Assembly: GCF_003751085.1 (NCBI RefSeq)
Contig: NZ_RJJY01000001.1
Span: 2,046,001 to 2,110,000, forward strand
Length of the DNA: 64,000 nt
Direction of reading: 5' to 3'
Source: Micromonospora sp. Llam0
Lineage (GTDB): Bacteria > Actinomycetota > Actinomycetes > Mycobacteriales > Micromonosporaceae
Made by a program: the position numbers and the translations under genes. Positions 26,915-36,148 of this stretch are shown here, piece by piece (the first letter of the stretch is position 1; every line of letters starts with the position of its first letter). The notes below the pieces were generated by a model. The model did not search any database. It was not told the origin of the DNA and was given only the letters and a program-made list of their open reading frames with translations.

Positions 26915-28764
26915 CGCGGCACCACCTCCGCTGTCGGGGTCAACACCCGGGCCCGGGCCAGCACCTCGTCGACCTGCTTCACCCGCGCCCGGACGGCGTC
27001 GCGGCGGGCCTGCGCCGCCGACCGCCGCCGCGCCCGGTCCGCCTTGTCCCGCGCCAACGCCGCGTCGATATCGGCGATGTGCGCGTCCAACTGCGCCAAC
27101 CGCCGCTCCACGGCGTCGTCCAACGCCACCGTCAACGCGTACTGCAGGTCGGTGAACCGCTGCGCCAACTCGTCGGTCAACGCCGCCCGCGCCTCGCCGA
27201 GCACCTCCCGCAGCCACACCCGGGCCTGCTGCCGGTCGCTGGCGACCCGCCGCCGGAACAGGATGAACGCGCCGGCGGCCAACCCCAGACCGAGCCCGGC
27301 GACCGGGATCAGCAGCCCACCGCCGACCAGCGCCCCGGCGCCCAACGCCGACGCGCCCGCCGCGACCCCCCGGCCGGCCATGAACGCCATCCCACCGGCC
27401 GACAACGCCACCATCACGTTGTCACCGCCGCCGCCGTCACGCCGCGGCCGGGTCGCCAACGCGTGCCGCAACGTGCCGTTGATCCGCTGCAGCACGAACT
27501 GCAACTCGGCCGGCGCGAACACCTGCGCCAACGTCCGCTCGGCGACCTTGTGGAACCGGAACCGCAGATCGTGCGACAACTGAAGCGACAACGCGTGCAA
27601 CGCCCGGTCCACCTCTGCCGGCAGAGCTTTCAACGCCTCCCCGCGGGCCGCGTCGATCCGGGTCAGGAACTGCTCCTGCAACCCGCCGACCGCGGTCCGC
27701 AGCCGTCCCGTCGCCTCCACCCGGGCCCGCTGCGTCTCCGTGTTCAACGCCAACGACCACTGCCGCGCCTCGGTCCGTTTCCGCGCAGCCAGGCCGGCCC
27801 GGTCCCGTTTCACCCGCTCCACCTCGGCCGGATCCGGGTCACACGCGGCGATCCGCTCACCGGCGGCCAGATCCAGCCGGACCAGTTCGCTGCGCACCGT
27901 CCGCAGCACGTTCGCCTGGGCCAGCAGATGCCCGTTGCCGGCCAACCCCACCAACGCGTGCTGCAGCGGCGCCACCCGCGACTCACCGACCAGCTCACCG
28001 GCGGCCTCCGCCGGCAGCGTCAACGCCAACTCGGCCAGCCGCGCCGACACCGGGAACCAGGCGGCCGACGCGAACCTCGGCGCGTGCGCCTGCAGCTGCG
28101 CCCGGTTGTCAGCCAGGATCGTCCGCCACCCCGGATAGGCGTCGACCTTCGTCAACGCGAACACCACCACGTCGACCCGTTTACTCGCCTCGATCAGGAA
28201 ATCCAGCTCCGGCCGGGTCAACGGCGTCGACGCGTCCACCACGAACAGCAGGGCCGCCGCCCGCGACACCGCGTCCAACGCGATCTCGGTGTGCGCCGGA
28301 TCCAACCCGCCGGCACCCGGGGTGTCCACCAACGTCAGATACTGCAGCAGCGGCGCCGTGCAGGTCACCGCGATCCGTCGCGGCGGGCGCATCCCGTCCG
28401 GCAGCGCCGCCGACACCGTCGCCCAGTCCGCCAACCGGTCCACCGGCACCGGCACCGGCTCGTCGTGGCCCGGCGCGTACGCCTGCGCCGACGTCGTCGC
28501 CCCGTGACCGAACTCCAGGTACGCCGACGTCGCCACCGCCGCGTCCACCGGCGACAGGCCCGTCACCCCGATCAACGCGTTCACCAGTGAACTCTTGCCC
28601 CGCTTCGTCTCACCGACGACCACCACCGACGGCCGGGTCACCTCCCGGCGCCGCTGCGCGTCGATCTCCGCCGCCGCCTCCGCGTCGACGGTGCGGACGA
28701 ACCCGAGACACGTGTCGACCGCCCCGGACAGCAGCGCACCCAACGCCGCCGGGCCGCCGCTCAC
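26911..28764 (-). CDS. Dynamin-like GTPase B
   Basis: A 617-residue GTPase from GTG 28764. G1 is GETKRGKSSLVNAL near residue 45, G3 is LVDTPGAGG and G4 is ALTKVD. Long helical stretches follow, then a membrane-associating hydrophobic segment (ALGAGALVGGGLLIPVAGLG, residues ~470-500), and a coiled C-terminus. This layout fits bacterial dynamin-like proteins, which tubulate or fuse membranes; Streptomyces DynA/DynB support sporulation septa and mycobacterial IniA/IniC membrane repair. The start overlaps GTPase A by GTGA. Confidence 0.85.
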   Translation of the reverse strand: MSGGPAALGALLSGAVDTCLGFVRTVDAEAAAEIDAQRRREVTRPSVVVVGETKRGKSSLVNALIGVTGLSPVDAAVATSAYLEFGHGATTSAQAYAPGHDEPVPVPVDRLADWATVSAALPDGMRPPRRIAVTCTAPLLQYLTLVDTPGAGGLDPAHTEIALDAVSRAAALLFVVDASTPLTRPELDFLIEASKRVDVVVFALTKVDAYPGWRTILADNRAQLQAHAPRFASAAWFPVSARLAELALTLPAEAAGELVGESRVAPLQHALVGLAGNGHLLAQANVLRTVRSELVRLDLAAGERIAACDPDPAEVERVKRDRAGLAARKRTEARQWSLALNTETQRARVEATGRLRTAVGGLQEQFLTRIDAARGEALKALPAEVDRALHALSLQLSHDLRFRFHKVAERTLAQVFAPAELQFVLQRINGTLRHALATRPRRDGGGGDNVMVALSAGGMAFMAGRGVAAGASALGAGALVGGGLLIPVAGLGLGLAAGAFILFRRRVASDRQQARVWLREVLGEARAALTDELAQRFTDLQYALTVALDDAVERRLAQLDAHIADIDAALARDKADRARRRSAAQARRDAVRARVKQVDEVLARARVLTPTAEVVPR

Positions 28765-30317
28765 CGCGACCCCGCCCGCACCTGCTGCGACAGCAGATGA
28801 AACCCCCGGTGGGCGACCAACGCCACCCGCGACTGCGCCGGCGACGCCCCGGCGACCGCGAACACCCGCCACCGGGTCGCCGCCTCCACCGCCGCCGCCG
28901 ACAACTCCTGCGCCGCCGCCGCCGGCAACTCCAGCACCCACCGCGGATCCGCCGACAACGCCAACCGGGTCAACTCTCGCTCCATCGGCTCCGGCAGCTC
29001 CACCGCTCCGGTCGTCACCTGCTGCGCCACCTCCAGCAGCCGCAGCCGGTGGTACTCCGGCTGGTGCAGCAGCCGCTCCACCGCGTCCCGCAGCAGCTCC
29101 CGGTCACCCGGATGCGCCGTGTGGCTGGCCACCTTCTCCAAAGACGACAACGCCCACCCGGCCTTGATCGCATCGGTACGCCACCGGAACGCCTCATCCA
29201 ACGTGTGCCGCAGCCGCGCGAACCCCGACGCCGCGTACAACGCCCGCACCAGATCCCCCGACGCCAACTGCGGCGACGCCTGCAGCTGCGCCACCGCGAA
29301 CCCCACCCCGTACAGGTCCAGCAACGCCAGCAGCCGCTCACGCTGCCGCCGCGGCACCGGAGCCTCCCGCGACACGAACAGGTCCACCGACGCCAGCAGC
29401 ACCGCCCGCTGCGCCGCCGGTAACCCGGCCAACGTCCGCAGCGCCTCACAGTCGGCCGCCGTCAACCGGCCCGCCTCGGTCGTCTCCGCCAGCAGCCCCA
29501 CCGTCGGCACCACATCGGACACCACCCGCCGCAGCACCCGGGTCTGGTCGGCCGACAACGGCGCCGCCACCGGCCACGGATCCGCCCCACCGGCCACCAA
29601 CTTGTCGACCTTGTTGAACAGACCCACCGAGTTGATCGGACTGCTCGACAGCCGCGCCGACACCGACCGGAACGCCTCCAACGCCCGCACGTCGTCGTCG
29701 CGTACCGCCTGGGTGAACACGTACACGATCGCCTCGGCCCCGGACACCGCGCCGACCGAGTCACCATCGATACCGGCGTCGAACGGCGCCGTGTCGTCCA
29801 CCACAGGGCCGCCGCCCCCGGAACCGGCCGCCGCGCCCGCACCGGCGAACAGGAACCGCCGCGCAGACTCGCTCACCCCGGCACTGGTCGACGACAACCC
29901 CGGCGTGTCGATCACCGTCAACTCCCGCAGCCGGTCACTGGTCAACGTGACGTCGACGAACGCGACCTGCGCCTGCGGCACACCCAGCCGCTGCGGAATC
30001 ACTCCCGCCGGGTCCAGCGGCAGACTCACCCGGGTGCCGTCCCGGCGTACCACGTCGACCCGGTCGGCCGTGCCGTACCGGAACTGGGTCACCACCCGGG
30101 TGCACTCACCCACCTCCGTCGGCGCCACCCGCCGGCCGATCAACGCGTTCACCAGCGTCGACTTGCCGGCCTTCAACCGGCCGGCGATCGCCACCCGCAG
30201 CGGCTCGTCCAACCGCCGCCGCACCCGCAGCACCTCACCGCCGGCGGCCGCGCTCACCCGGGGACCCACCTCGTCACACAACGCGGCGACCCGGCCACTC
30301 AACGGGCCGGCGTTCAC
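28761..30317 (-). CDS. Dynamin-like GTPase A
   Basis: A 518-residue GTPase from GTG 30317. G1 is IAGRLKAGKSTLVNALIG near residue 45, the G2 Thr is in GECTRVVTQF, G3 is VIDTPGLSS and G4 is LFNKVDKL. No strong transmembrane segment is visible. Together with the coupled GTPase B this is a tandem dynamin pair, expected to form a heteromer at membranes. Confidence 0.85.
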   Translation of the reverse strand: MNAGPLSGRVAALCDEVGPRVSAAAGGEVLRVRRRLDEPLRVAIAGRLKAGKSTLVNALIGRRVAPTEVGECTRVVTQFRYGTADRVDVVRRDGTRVSLPLDPAGVIPQRLGVPQAQVAFVDVTLTSDRLRELTVIDTPGLSSTSAGVSESARRFLFAGAGAAAGSGGGGPVVDDTAPFDAGIDGDSVGAVSGAEAIVYVFTQAVRDDDVRALEAFRSVSARLSSSPINSVGLFNKVDKLVAGGADPWPVAAPLSADQTRVLRRVVSDVVPTVGLLAETTEAGRLTAADCEALRTLAGLPAAQRAVLLASVDLFVSREAPVPRRQRERLLALLDLYGVGFAVAQLQASPQLASGDLVRALYAASGFARLRHTLDEAFRWRTDAIKAGWALSSLEKVASHTAHPGDRELLRDAVERLLHQPEYHRLRLLEVAQQVTTGAVELPEPMERELTRLALSADPRWVLELPAAAAQELSAAAVEAATRWRVFAVAGASPAQSRVALVAHRGFHLLSQQVRAGSR

Positions 30318-30526
30318 GGCCGACCCCCCGCCGCCCGGTCAACGGCGACGACGGGCATCCGACGGCGGCACACACTCATTCGCTGGTCGTCCTCCCGACA
30401 GCACGGCACCCGGTGGTGCGCCCACCACCGGCATCCACCGTACGAATATCCTCACCGGCGCAGGATCCCATGTTCGTGCCAACCTCGCCCGGCGGGGCCA
30501 CGAGCCGTAGCGGGGGAGGAGGACAA

Positions 30527-33151
30527 GTGCGGCACCCAGCCGGCGGACACCCCGCCCGCACCCGACCCGACGGCACCACTACCGCCGGCGGCGTCCCCAC
30601 CGGGACCGTCGCCGACGCCGTGGCAGCCGCCACGCAACGGCTGACCCGCCCCGGGATCGTCATACTGACCGGGCCACCCGGCAGCGGACGCAGCACCCTG
30701 CTGCGCCGCGTCGCCGCCGCAGCCACCGGGCCCGTCCACACCGGCGGCGGCCTCGCCGCCCTCAGCCACATCCCGGCCTTCCCCCTCAGCCACGCCCTGC
30801 GGATACGGCTGCCCGGCCACGACACCGCCCTGCTCGCCGAAGCCGTCCGCTCCCGGGTCCGCCACGGCCTGCTCGTCCTCGACGACCTGCAGTGGGCCGA
30901 CCCGGCGACCGTCGCCGCCCTGCCCGGCATCGCCCGGCACTGCCGGGTCGTCGCCGCCCTGCGCACCCCGCACCAGCTGCCCGACACCGCCCTCGACCCG
31001 CTGCGCGGCGACACCGCCCTCTGGCTGACGGTGCCGGCACCCGACCCGGACACCCTCGCCGACCTGATCCGCCGCGCCGCACCCGCACTCGACCCGGCCA
31101 CCGTCGCCGCCGTGGCCCGCCACGCCGGCGGCAACCCGCTCGCCGCCACCGCACTGGCCCGCCACGCCGCCCGCACCGGCACCCCACCCACCGTCGGCGG
31201 CACCCCGGGCGGTGCCGAACTGGACCAGGTCGGCTACGCCGTCGCCGCCGCACTGGCCACCCTCACCCGCCCCGCCCGCACCGCACTCGCGGCCCTCGGC
31301 CTGCTCGGCCACGGCGCCCCGGCGAGTCTGCTCGGCGACGGCGTCACCGAACTCACCGCCGCCGACCTGGTCCACACCGACCACGACGGACTGGTCACCC
31401 CGACCTCGCCCTACCAGGCCACCGTCGCCGCCGGCCTGCTCGACGACCCGGCCCGCCGCACCCTGCACCGCCGCCTCGCCGACCTCGGCACCGACCCGCT
31501 GGCCGCCGCCCGGCACCTCACCGCCGCCGGCGACACCACCGCCGCCTACCAGCGGGCGGTCACCGCCGCCGACACCGCCGCCACCGGCGGCGCCCGCGCC
31601 GAGTTGCTGCTGTTCGCCAGCGCGCAACCCGACGCCACCGAACCGGTCCGCCTCGCCGCCGCCCGCGCCGCGCTGACCGCCGGGCGGCCCCGCCGCGCCG
31701 CCGACCTGCTCACCGGCACCGCCCTGCCCACCCCCGACACCGCCGTGCTCCGCGCCGAGGCGCTGCTGCAGGCCGGCGACCCGACCGCCGCCCGCACCGC
31801 CGCCGCACCGGTGCCCGACGACGCCCCACCACCGGTGGTCGCCGCCCGCGACCGGATACTGCTGCTCGCCGACCTCGGCACCGACCCCACCTCCGCCGCC
31901 ACCCGCGCCACCACGATCACCCGCCGGCACGGGCCCGAACCGGCCCACCTGGGGCTGCGCGCCGCCCTCGCCGCCACCGCCGCCGCCGGCCGTCGACCCG
32001 GCTGGGAGTACGCCCTCGCCGGCACCGCCGCGGCCGCCGGCGCCGCCGGTGACCTGCTCACCGCCCGGTGGACCGCCTGGCACCTGGTGCAGACCCTGGC
32101 CGGCGACGGACGGCTCACCGAGGCCGCGCAGGCCGCGGCGGCGGCCGCCGCCGCCTGCGCCGCCGACCTCGCCTACAGCTGGCAGGTCCGGTTCACCGCC
32201 GCCCGGCTGTGGTGCCTGGCGCTGCGCGGCGACCCGACCGGCCCGGCGGCGGGGGACAGCGCCGCCGGCACCAACCCAGCCGTCGACCCGCAGCCCACGA
32301 CAGACCACGCCGACCTGTCTCCGGCCGCCGGGGACGCCTTGCTGCGCGCCGCCGCCGACCTGACCGACCGCACCCTGCCGGCCGCCGCCCGCGACTACGC
32401 CATCGCCGCCGCCGGCCTGCTCGAAGCCGACAGCGGCCTGCTCGCCCCGGCCCGTGCCCGACTGGCCGGCGACCCCGGCACCCCGAACACCGCCACCGCC
32501 GTACTGGACTGGGTGGCCCGGGAAGCCGCCTGGCTCGACGGCCAACCGGACCAGGCCACCGCCGGGGCACCCCACGCCCCCGTACCGCCGCTGGTCGACG
32601 GGCTGCGGCGGATCACCGCCCACTGGGCCGCGCACGACGGCGCCGGCCCCGCCGCACCGCCGGCCGGCACCCCGGCGGCGTTGCCGCCGCCGGCGGCCGC
32701 CACCGTCACCGCGTGGACCGCCGGCGACCCAGGACAGTTCGCCCACGCCGCCGACACCTGGCGCGACGTCGCCGTCCGTGAGCAGGTCCGCTGCCTGCTC
32801 GCCCACGGCCTGCACGAACCCGACCCCGCTCGGGCCGTACCCGCCCTGCTCGCCGCCGAGTCCCTCGCCGAGCACGCCGGACTGGTCGTCCTGCTCGGCC
32901 GGGTCCGCCGCGCCCTGCGCCGACACGCGGTCCGCCGCGACGAACGCGGCCCCCGCAGCGGCGACCTGCTCACCGTGCGGGAACGCGACGTGCTGCGGCT
33001 GGTCGCCCGCGGCGAACCCACCCGCCGGATCGCCAACCAGCTCGGCATCTCCACCGAGACCGTGGAAACCCACGTCCGCGCCGGAATGCGTAAACTCGGT
33101 GCCCGCACCCGCACCGAGGCCGCAGCCCTGGCGATGGAGCCCGACCGATGA
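30527..33151 (+). CDS. LuxR-family ATPase regulator (MalT/LAL-like)
   Basis: About 874 residues. The GTG at 30527 is preceded by GGGGGAGGAGGA, one of the best Shine-Dalgarno sequences in the window, which decides the start. The P-loop ILTGPPGSGRSTLL and Walker B LLVLDDLQWADP form an N-terminal STAND ATPase. A long Ala-rich helical (TPR-like) middle follows. The C-terminal ~65 residues are a LuxR HTH (LLTVRERDVLRLVARGEPTR, then RIANQLGISTETVETHVRAG). It starts about 210 bp from the divergent dynamin operon and may regulate it; that is inference. Confidence 0.85.
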   Translation: MRHPAGGHPARTRPDGTTTAGGVPTGTVADAVAAATQRLTRPGIVILTGPPGSGRSTLLRRVAAAATGPVHTGGGLAALSHIPAFPLSHALRIRLPGHDTALLAEAVRSRVRHGLLVLDDLQWADPATVAALPGIARHCRVVAALRTPHQLPDTALDPLRGDTALWLTVPAPDPDTLADLIRRAAPALDPATVAAVARHAGGNPLAATALARHAARTGTPPTVGGTPGGAELDQVGYAVAAALATLTRPARTALAALGLLGHGAPASLLGDGVTELTAADLVHTDHDGLVTPTSPYQATVAAGLLDDPARRTLHRRLADLGTDPLAAARHLTAAGDTTAAYQRAVTAADTAATGGARAELLLFASAQPDATEPVRLAAARAALTAGRPRRAADLLTGTALPTPDTAVLRAEALLQAGDPTAARTAAAPVPDDAPPPVVAARDRILLLADLGTDPTSAATRATTITRRHGPEPAHLGLRAALAATAAAGRRPGWEYALAGTAAAAGAAGDLLTARWTAWHLVQTLAGDGRLTEAAQAAAAAAAACAADLAYSWQVRFTAARLWCLALRGDPTGPAAGDSAAGTNPAVDPQPTTDHADLSPAAGDALLRAAADLTDRTLPAAARDYAIAAAGLLEADSGLLAPARARLAGDPGTPNTATAVLDWVAREAAWLDGQPDQATAGAPHAPVPPLVDGLRRITAHWAAHDGAGPAAPPAGTPAALPPPAAATVTAWTAGDPGQFAHAADTWRDVAVREQVRCLLAHGLHEPDPARAVPALLAAESLAEHAGLVVLLGRVRRALRRHAVRRDERGPRSGDLLTVRERDVLRLVARGEPTRRIANQLGISTETVETHVRAGMRKLGARTRTEAAALAMEPDR

Positions 33152-33678
33152 GCGACCCGCCGCGCTACGTCCTCGACAGCACCGCCGACGCCACCGCGGT
33201 GCTGCGCCGGCTGGCCCGCGACAGCTGGACCACCCGGGAAGGGTTCGCCGTCACCGACCCCACCTGGGACCTCACCGCCGCCCGGCTCGCCCTGTACGGG
33301 CGGGTCCCGGACACCGACACCGTCGCCCTGGTGGTCCTCGCCGCCGCCAGGGGCGCCGCCGTCGTCGCCATCTGCGACCCGGCCGGTGACCTCGGCCGCG
33401 CCCTGCTCGACGACCTGTCCCGCCTGGGGCCGGTACTGCGCCACGCCGAGGCCGAACCACCGGCCGCCGCCTCCACCGACACCGTCACCCTCATACCCGA
33501 GCAACGGGCCCTGCTGGAACGGCTCGCCAACGGCGAGACCATCGCCGCCGCCGCGGCGGCCGAGTTCCTGTCGCTGCGTACCGCGAACCGGCGCATCGCC
33601 CAGGCCCGCGCCGCCCTCGGGGTCCGCACCACCCGCGAAGCCGTCCTCGCCTACCTGCGGCAACGACCCGCACGCTGA
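33148..33678 (+). CDS. LuxR-type HTH protein coupled to LAL regulator
   Basis: A 176-residue protein overlapping the LAL gene by ATGA. The N-terminal ~100 residues have an alpha/beta pattern without a recognised domain. The C-terminus (LIPEQRALLERLANGETIAA, then LSLRTANRRIAQARAALGVR) is a LuxR/GerE-like helix-turn-helix. Two HTH proteins in one operon suggests joint control of the same targets. Confidence 0.75.
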   Translation: MSDPPRYVLDSTADATAVLRRLARDSWTTREGFAVTDPTWDLTAARLALYGRVPDTDTVALVVLAAARGAAVVAICDPAGDLGRALLDDLSRLGPVLRHAEAEPPAAASTDTVTLIPEQRALLERLANGETIAAAAAAEFLSLRTANRRIAQARAALGVRTTREAVLAYLRQRPAR

Positions 33679-33718
33679 ACCGCCACCGCCGCCAGCTCGT
33701 GGCCGGTCGCGTCCGGCG

Positions 33719-34585
33719 TCAGGTCGCGTCCGGCGCTGGATCGGCCTGGTCGGCGTCGTCGTCGGCCAGCACATCGGCGGTCGCCCCGTCCGGCACCACG
33801 TCACCCCGGCCGCGCCGGTGCCGCCGGCTCAGGTCCACCGGCCGGGTCGGGTCGACATGCCGGGGCATCGCCGGCTCGTCGGGTCGCAACCCGGCCAGGG
33901 TGTCGGTGATCGCGTCCACGATCCGCACCGTCGCCCGCTGCGCGGCACCCGGGCGGGCCGGGTCGATCCCGGACAGGTCCACCGGCGGGCCGAACCGGAC
34001 CGTGACCACCGGACGGCGCAGCATCGACCGCAGCACCGCCGGGACCAGGCCACGGGGCGCCGCCCACGGCAGCACCGCGTGCGCCCCCCACTGCGCCACC
34101 GGTACCACCACCGCGCCGCTGGCCAACGCGAGCCGGGCGGTGCCGGTCTTGCCGCGCTCCGGCCACATCTGCGGGTCCAGCCCGATCCGCCCCTCCGGGT
34201 ACACCAGGACCACCGAGCCGTCGCCCATCGCACGCGCGGCCGACCCCAACGCCTCGGCGACCGTGCTGGTCCGCCGGTCCACCCGGATGTGCCCGGCCCG
34301 GCGCATCACCGCGCCGACCAGCGGTGCCCGGAACAACCCGCCGGTGGCCAGCACCCGGGGCGCGACCCGCCGCGCCTGGCAGGCGGCGGCCAGCACGACC
34401 GGATCGAACGGGCTGATGTGGTTCGCGGCCAGGATCAGCGGGCCGTCGCGTACCTCGTCGGGCACGTCGCCGCTGACCCGTAGCCGGGCGACCAGCGCGA
34501 CGACCAGCCGGGCGGTGACCTGCAGCACCCGCCACAGCAGCGGGGCCCGCCAGCGGGGCGGCGGCGGGGCGGCGGTGTCGTCCAT
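33719..34585 (-). CDS. 1-acyl-sn-glycerol-3-phosphate acyltransferase (PlsC family)
   Basis: A 288-residue lysophosphatidate acyltransferase-like enzyme, acting at the cytoplasmic membrane. The block I catalytic motif is NHISPFDPVV (H-x4-D), block II includes RVDRR and block III is VYPEGRIG. The N-terminal hydrophobic stretch WRVLQVTARLVVALVARL may anchor it. The C-terminal ~50 residues are charged and disordered. The gene stands alone. Confidence 0.85.
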   Translation of the reverse strand: MDDTAAPPPPRWRAPLLWRVLQVTARLVVALVARLRVSGDVPDEVRDGPLILAANHISPFDPVVLAAACQARRVAPRVLATGGLFRAPLVGAVMRRAGHIRVDRRTSTVAEALGSAARAMGDGSVVLVYPEGRIGLDPQMWPERGKTGTARLALASGAVVVPVAQWGAHAVLPWAAPRGLVPAVLRSMLRRPVVTVRFGPPVDLSGIDPARPGAAQRATVRIVDAITDTLAGLRPDEPAMPRHVDPTRPVDLSRRHRRGRGDVVPDGATADVLADDDADQADPAPDAT

Positions 34586-34668
34586 CGACCGTCGATCGTC
34601 GCACAGCCGGGGGACGGACGTCCCGGGGGAGAGGGGACCTCCGGCCCTGGCCGCCAGAACGACAGGTT

Positions 34669-34692
34669 GTAGTATGTACTACGCTTCGTAGT
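34669..34692. promoter_or_regulatory. Overlapping palindromes upstream of cydA
   Basis: Two perfect inverted repeats share five bases: GTAGTATGTACTAC (34669-34682, 6-bp arms) and ACTACGCTTCGTAGT (34678-34692, 6-bp arms, 3-base loop). They end 17 bases before the cydA GTG in an A/T-rich patch, so they are likely a repressor operator or overlap the promoter. I do not assign a regulator. Confidence 0.65.
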
Positions 34693-34709
34693 ATCTAGAT
34701 GGGGGAGCC

Positions 34710-36128
34710 GTGGACGCGCTCGACATAGCCCGCTGGCAGTTCGGTGTCACCACCGTCTACCACTTCCTGTTCGTCCCACTCACCATCGGACTCAGCCTCC
34801 TCGTCGCCATCCTGCAGACCGCCTGGCACCGCACCGGCGACGACCGCTACCTCAAACTCACCAAGTTCTACGGAAAACTCTTCCTCATCAACTTCGCCAT
34901 GGGCATCGTCACCGGCATCGTGCAGGAATTCCAGTTCGGCATGAACTGGAGCGACTACTCCCGCTTCGTCGGCGACATCTTCGGCGTACCACTCGCCATC
35001 GAAGCCCTCCTCGCCTTCTTCCTCGAATCCACCTTCCTCGGACTCTGGATATTCGGCTGGGGGAGACTCCCCAAGGCACTGCACCTCGCCACCATCTGGC
35101 TCGCCTCGTTCGGCAGCATCATCAGCGCCTGGTTCATCCTCGCCGCCAACTCCTGGATGCAGAACCCCGTCGGCTACCGCATCAACCCCGACACCGGCCG
35201 CGCCGAACTCACCGACTTCATCGCCGTACTCACCAACAAGGTCACCCTCATCACCTTCCCGCACACCCTCGCCGGCTGCTTCATGGTCGCCGGCGCCCTC
35301 GTCCTGGCCGTCGCCCTCTGGCACCTCGTCCGCCACCCCGACGGCCCCGACACCCCCGCCTTCCGCACCGCCACCAAACTCGGCGCCTGGACCACCATCC
35401 TCGCCACCGCCGCCGTCATCGGCACCGGCGACATCCAAGGCAAGATCATGACCCAGGTCCAACCCATGAAAATGGCCGCCGCCGAAGCCCTTTACACCAC
35501 CGAAAGCCCCGCGTCCTTCTCCATCGTCACCGTCGGCACCCTCGACGGCAGCCGCGAAATCTGGACCCTCAAAATCCCCTACCTGCTGTCCTGGCTGTCC
35601 ACCGGCGACCCCACCGGCGAAGTCCAGGGCATCAACGACCTGCAGGCCCAGTACGCCGCCCAGTACGGCCCCGGCAGCTACACCCCGATCATCCCCGTCA
35701 CCTACTGGAGCTTCCGCTTCATGATCGGATTCGGCCTCGCCACCGCCGCCATCGCCCTCTGGGCCCTCTGGACCACCCGCCGCGGCCGCACCCCCACCAG
35801 CCGCTGGCTGCTCCGCGCCGGCCTCACCCTGCCCGTCCTGCCCCTGCTCGCCAACACCTTCGGCTGGATCTTCACCGAAATGGGCCGCCAACCCTGGATC
35901 GTCTTCGGTGAAATGCTCACCCGCGACGGCGTCAGCCGCAGCGTCTCCCTCACCGAAGTCGTCACCTCCTTCACCGCCTTCACCCTCATCTACGCCACCC
36001 TGGCCGTCATCGAAGTCAAACTCCTCATCCGCTACGCCCGCAACGGCCTACCCGACCTCACCGACCCGCCACCACCGGACGACACCGACGACACCACCAC
36101 CGACCGGCCCCTCGCCGCCACCCACTGA
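34710..36128 (+). CDS. cydA: Cytochrome bd ubiquinol oxidase subunit I
   Basis: A 472-residue integral membrane subunit of the bd-type quinol oxidase, which reduces oxygen with high affinity. GTG 34710 follows GGGGGAG. The heme b595 His is in RWQFGVTTVYHFLFVPL-type N-terminus, acidic residues are in GIVTGIVQEFQFGMNWSDYS, the b558 His is in ITFPHTLAGCFMVAG, and the quinol region ends in WIFTEMGRQPWIVFGEML. The length fits the short Q-loop class. It forms an operon with cydB 20 bp downstream. Confidence 0.95.
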   Translation: MDALDIARWQFGVTTVYHFLFVPLTIGLSLLVAILQTAWHRTGDDRYLKLTKFYGKLFLINFAMGIVTGIVQEFQFGMNWSDYSRFVGDIFGVPLAIEALLAFFLESTFLGLWIFGWGRLPKALHLATIWLASFGSIISAWFILAANSWMQNPVGYRINPDTGRAELTDFIAVLTNKVTLITFPHTLAGCFMVAGALVLAVALWHLVRHPDGPDTPAFRTATKLGAWTTILATAAVIGTGDIQGKIMTQVQPMKMAAAEALYTTESPASFSIVTVGTLDGSREIWTLKIPYLLSWLSTGDPTGEVQGINDLQAQYAAQYGPGSYTPIIPVTYWSFRFMIGFGLATAAIALWALWTTRRGRTPTSRWLLRAGLTLPVLPLLANTFGWIFTEMGRQPWIVFGEMLTRDGVSRSVSLTEVVTSFTAFTLIYATLAVIEVKLLIRYARNGLPDLTDPPPPDDTDDTTTDRPLAATH

Positions 36129-36148
36129 CCACCCACCGGAGACCCCTC

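Noticed and set aside
30452..33073. 873-residue open frame on the minus strand
   Set aside because: Gly/Val-rich shadow of the LuxR ATPase gene, which has P-loop, Walker B and HTH motifs.
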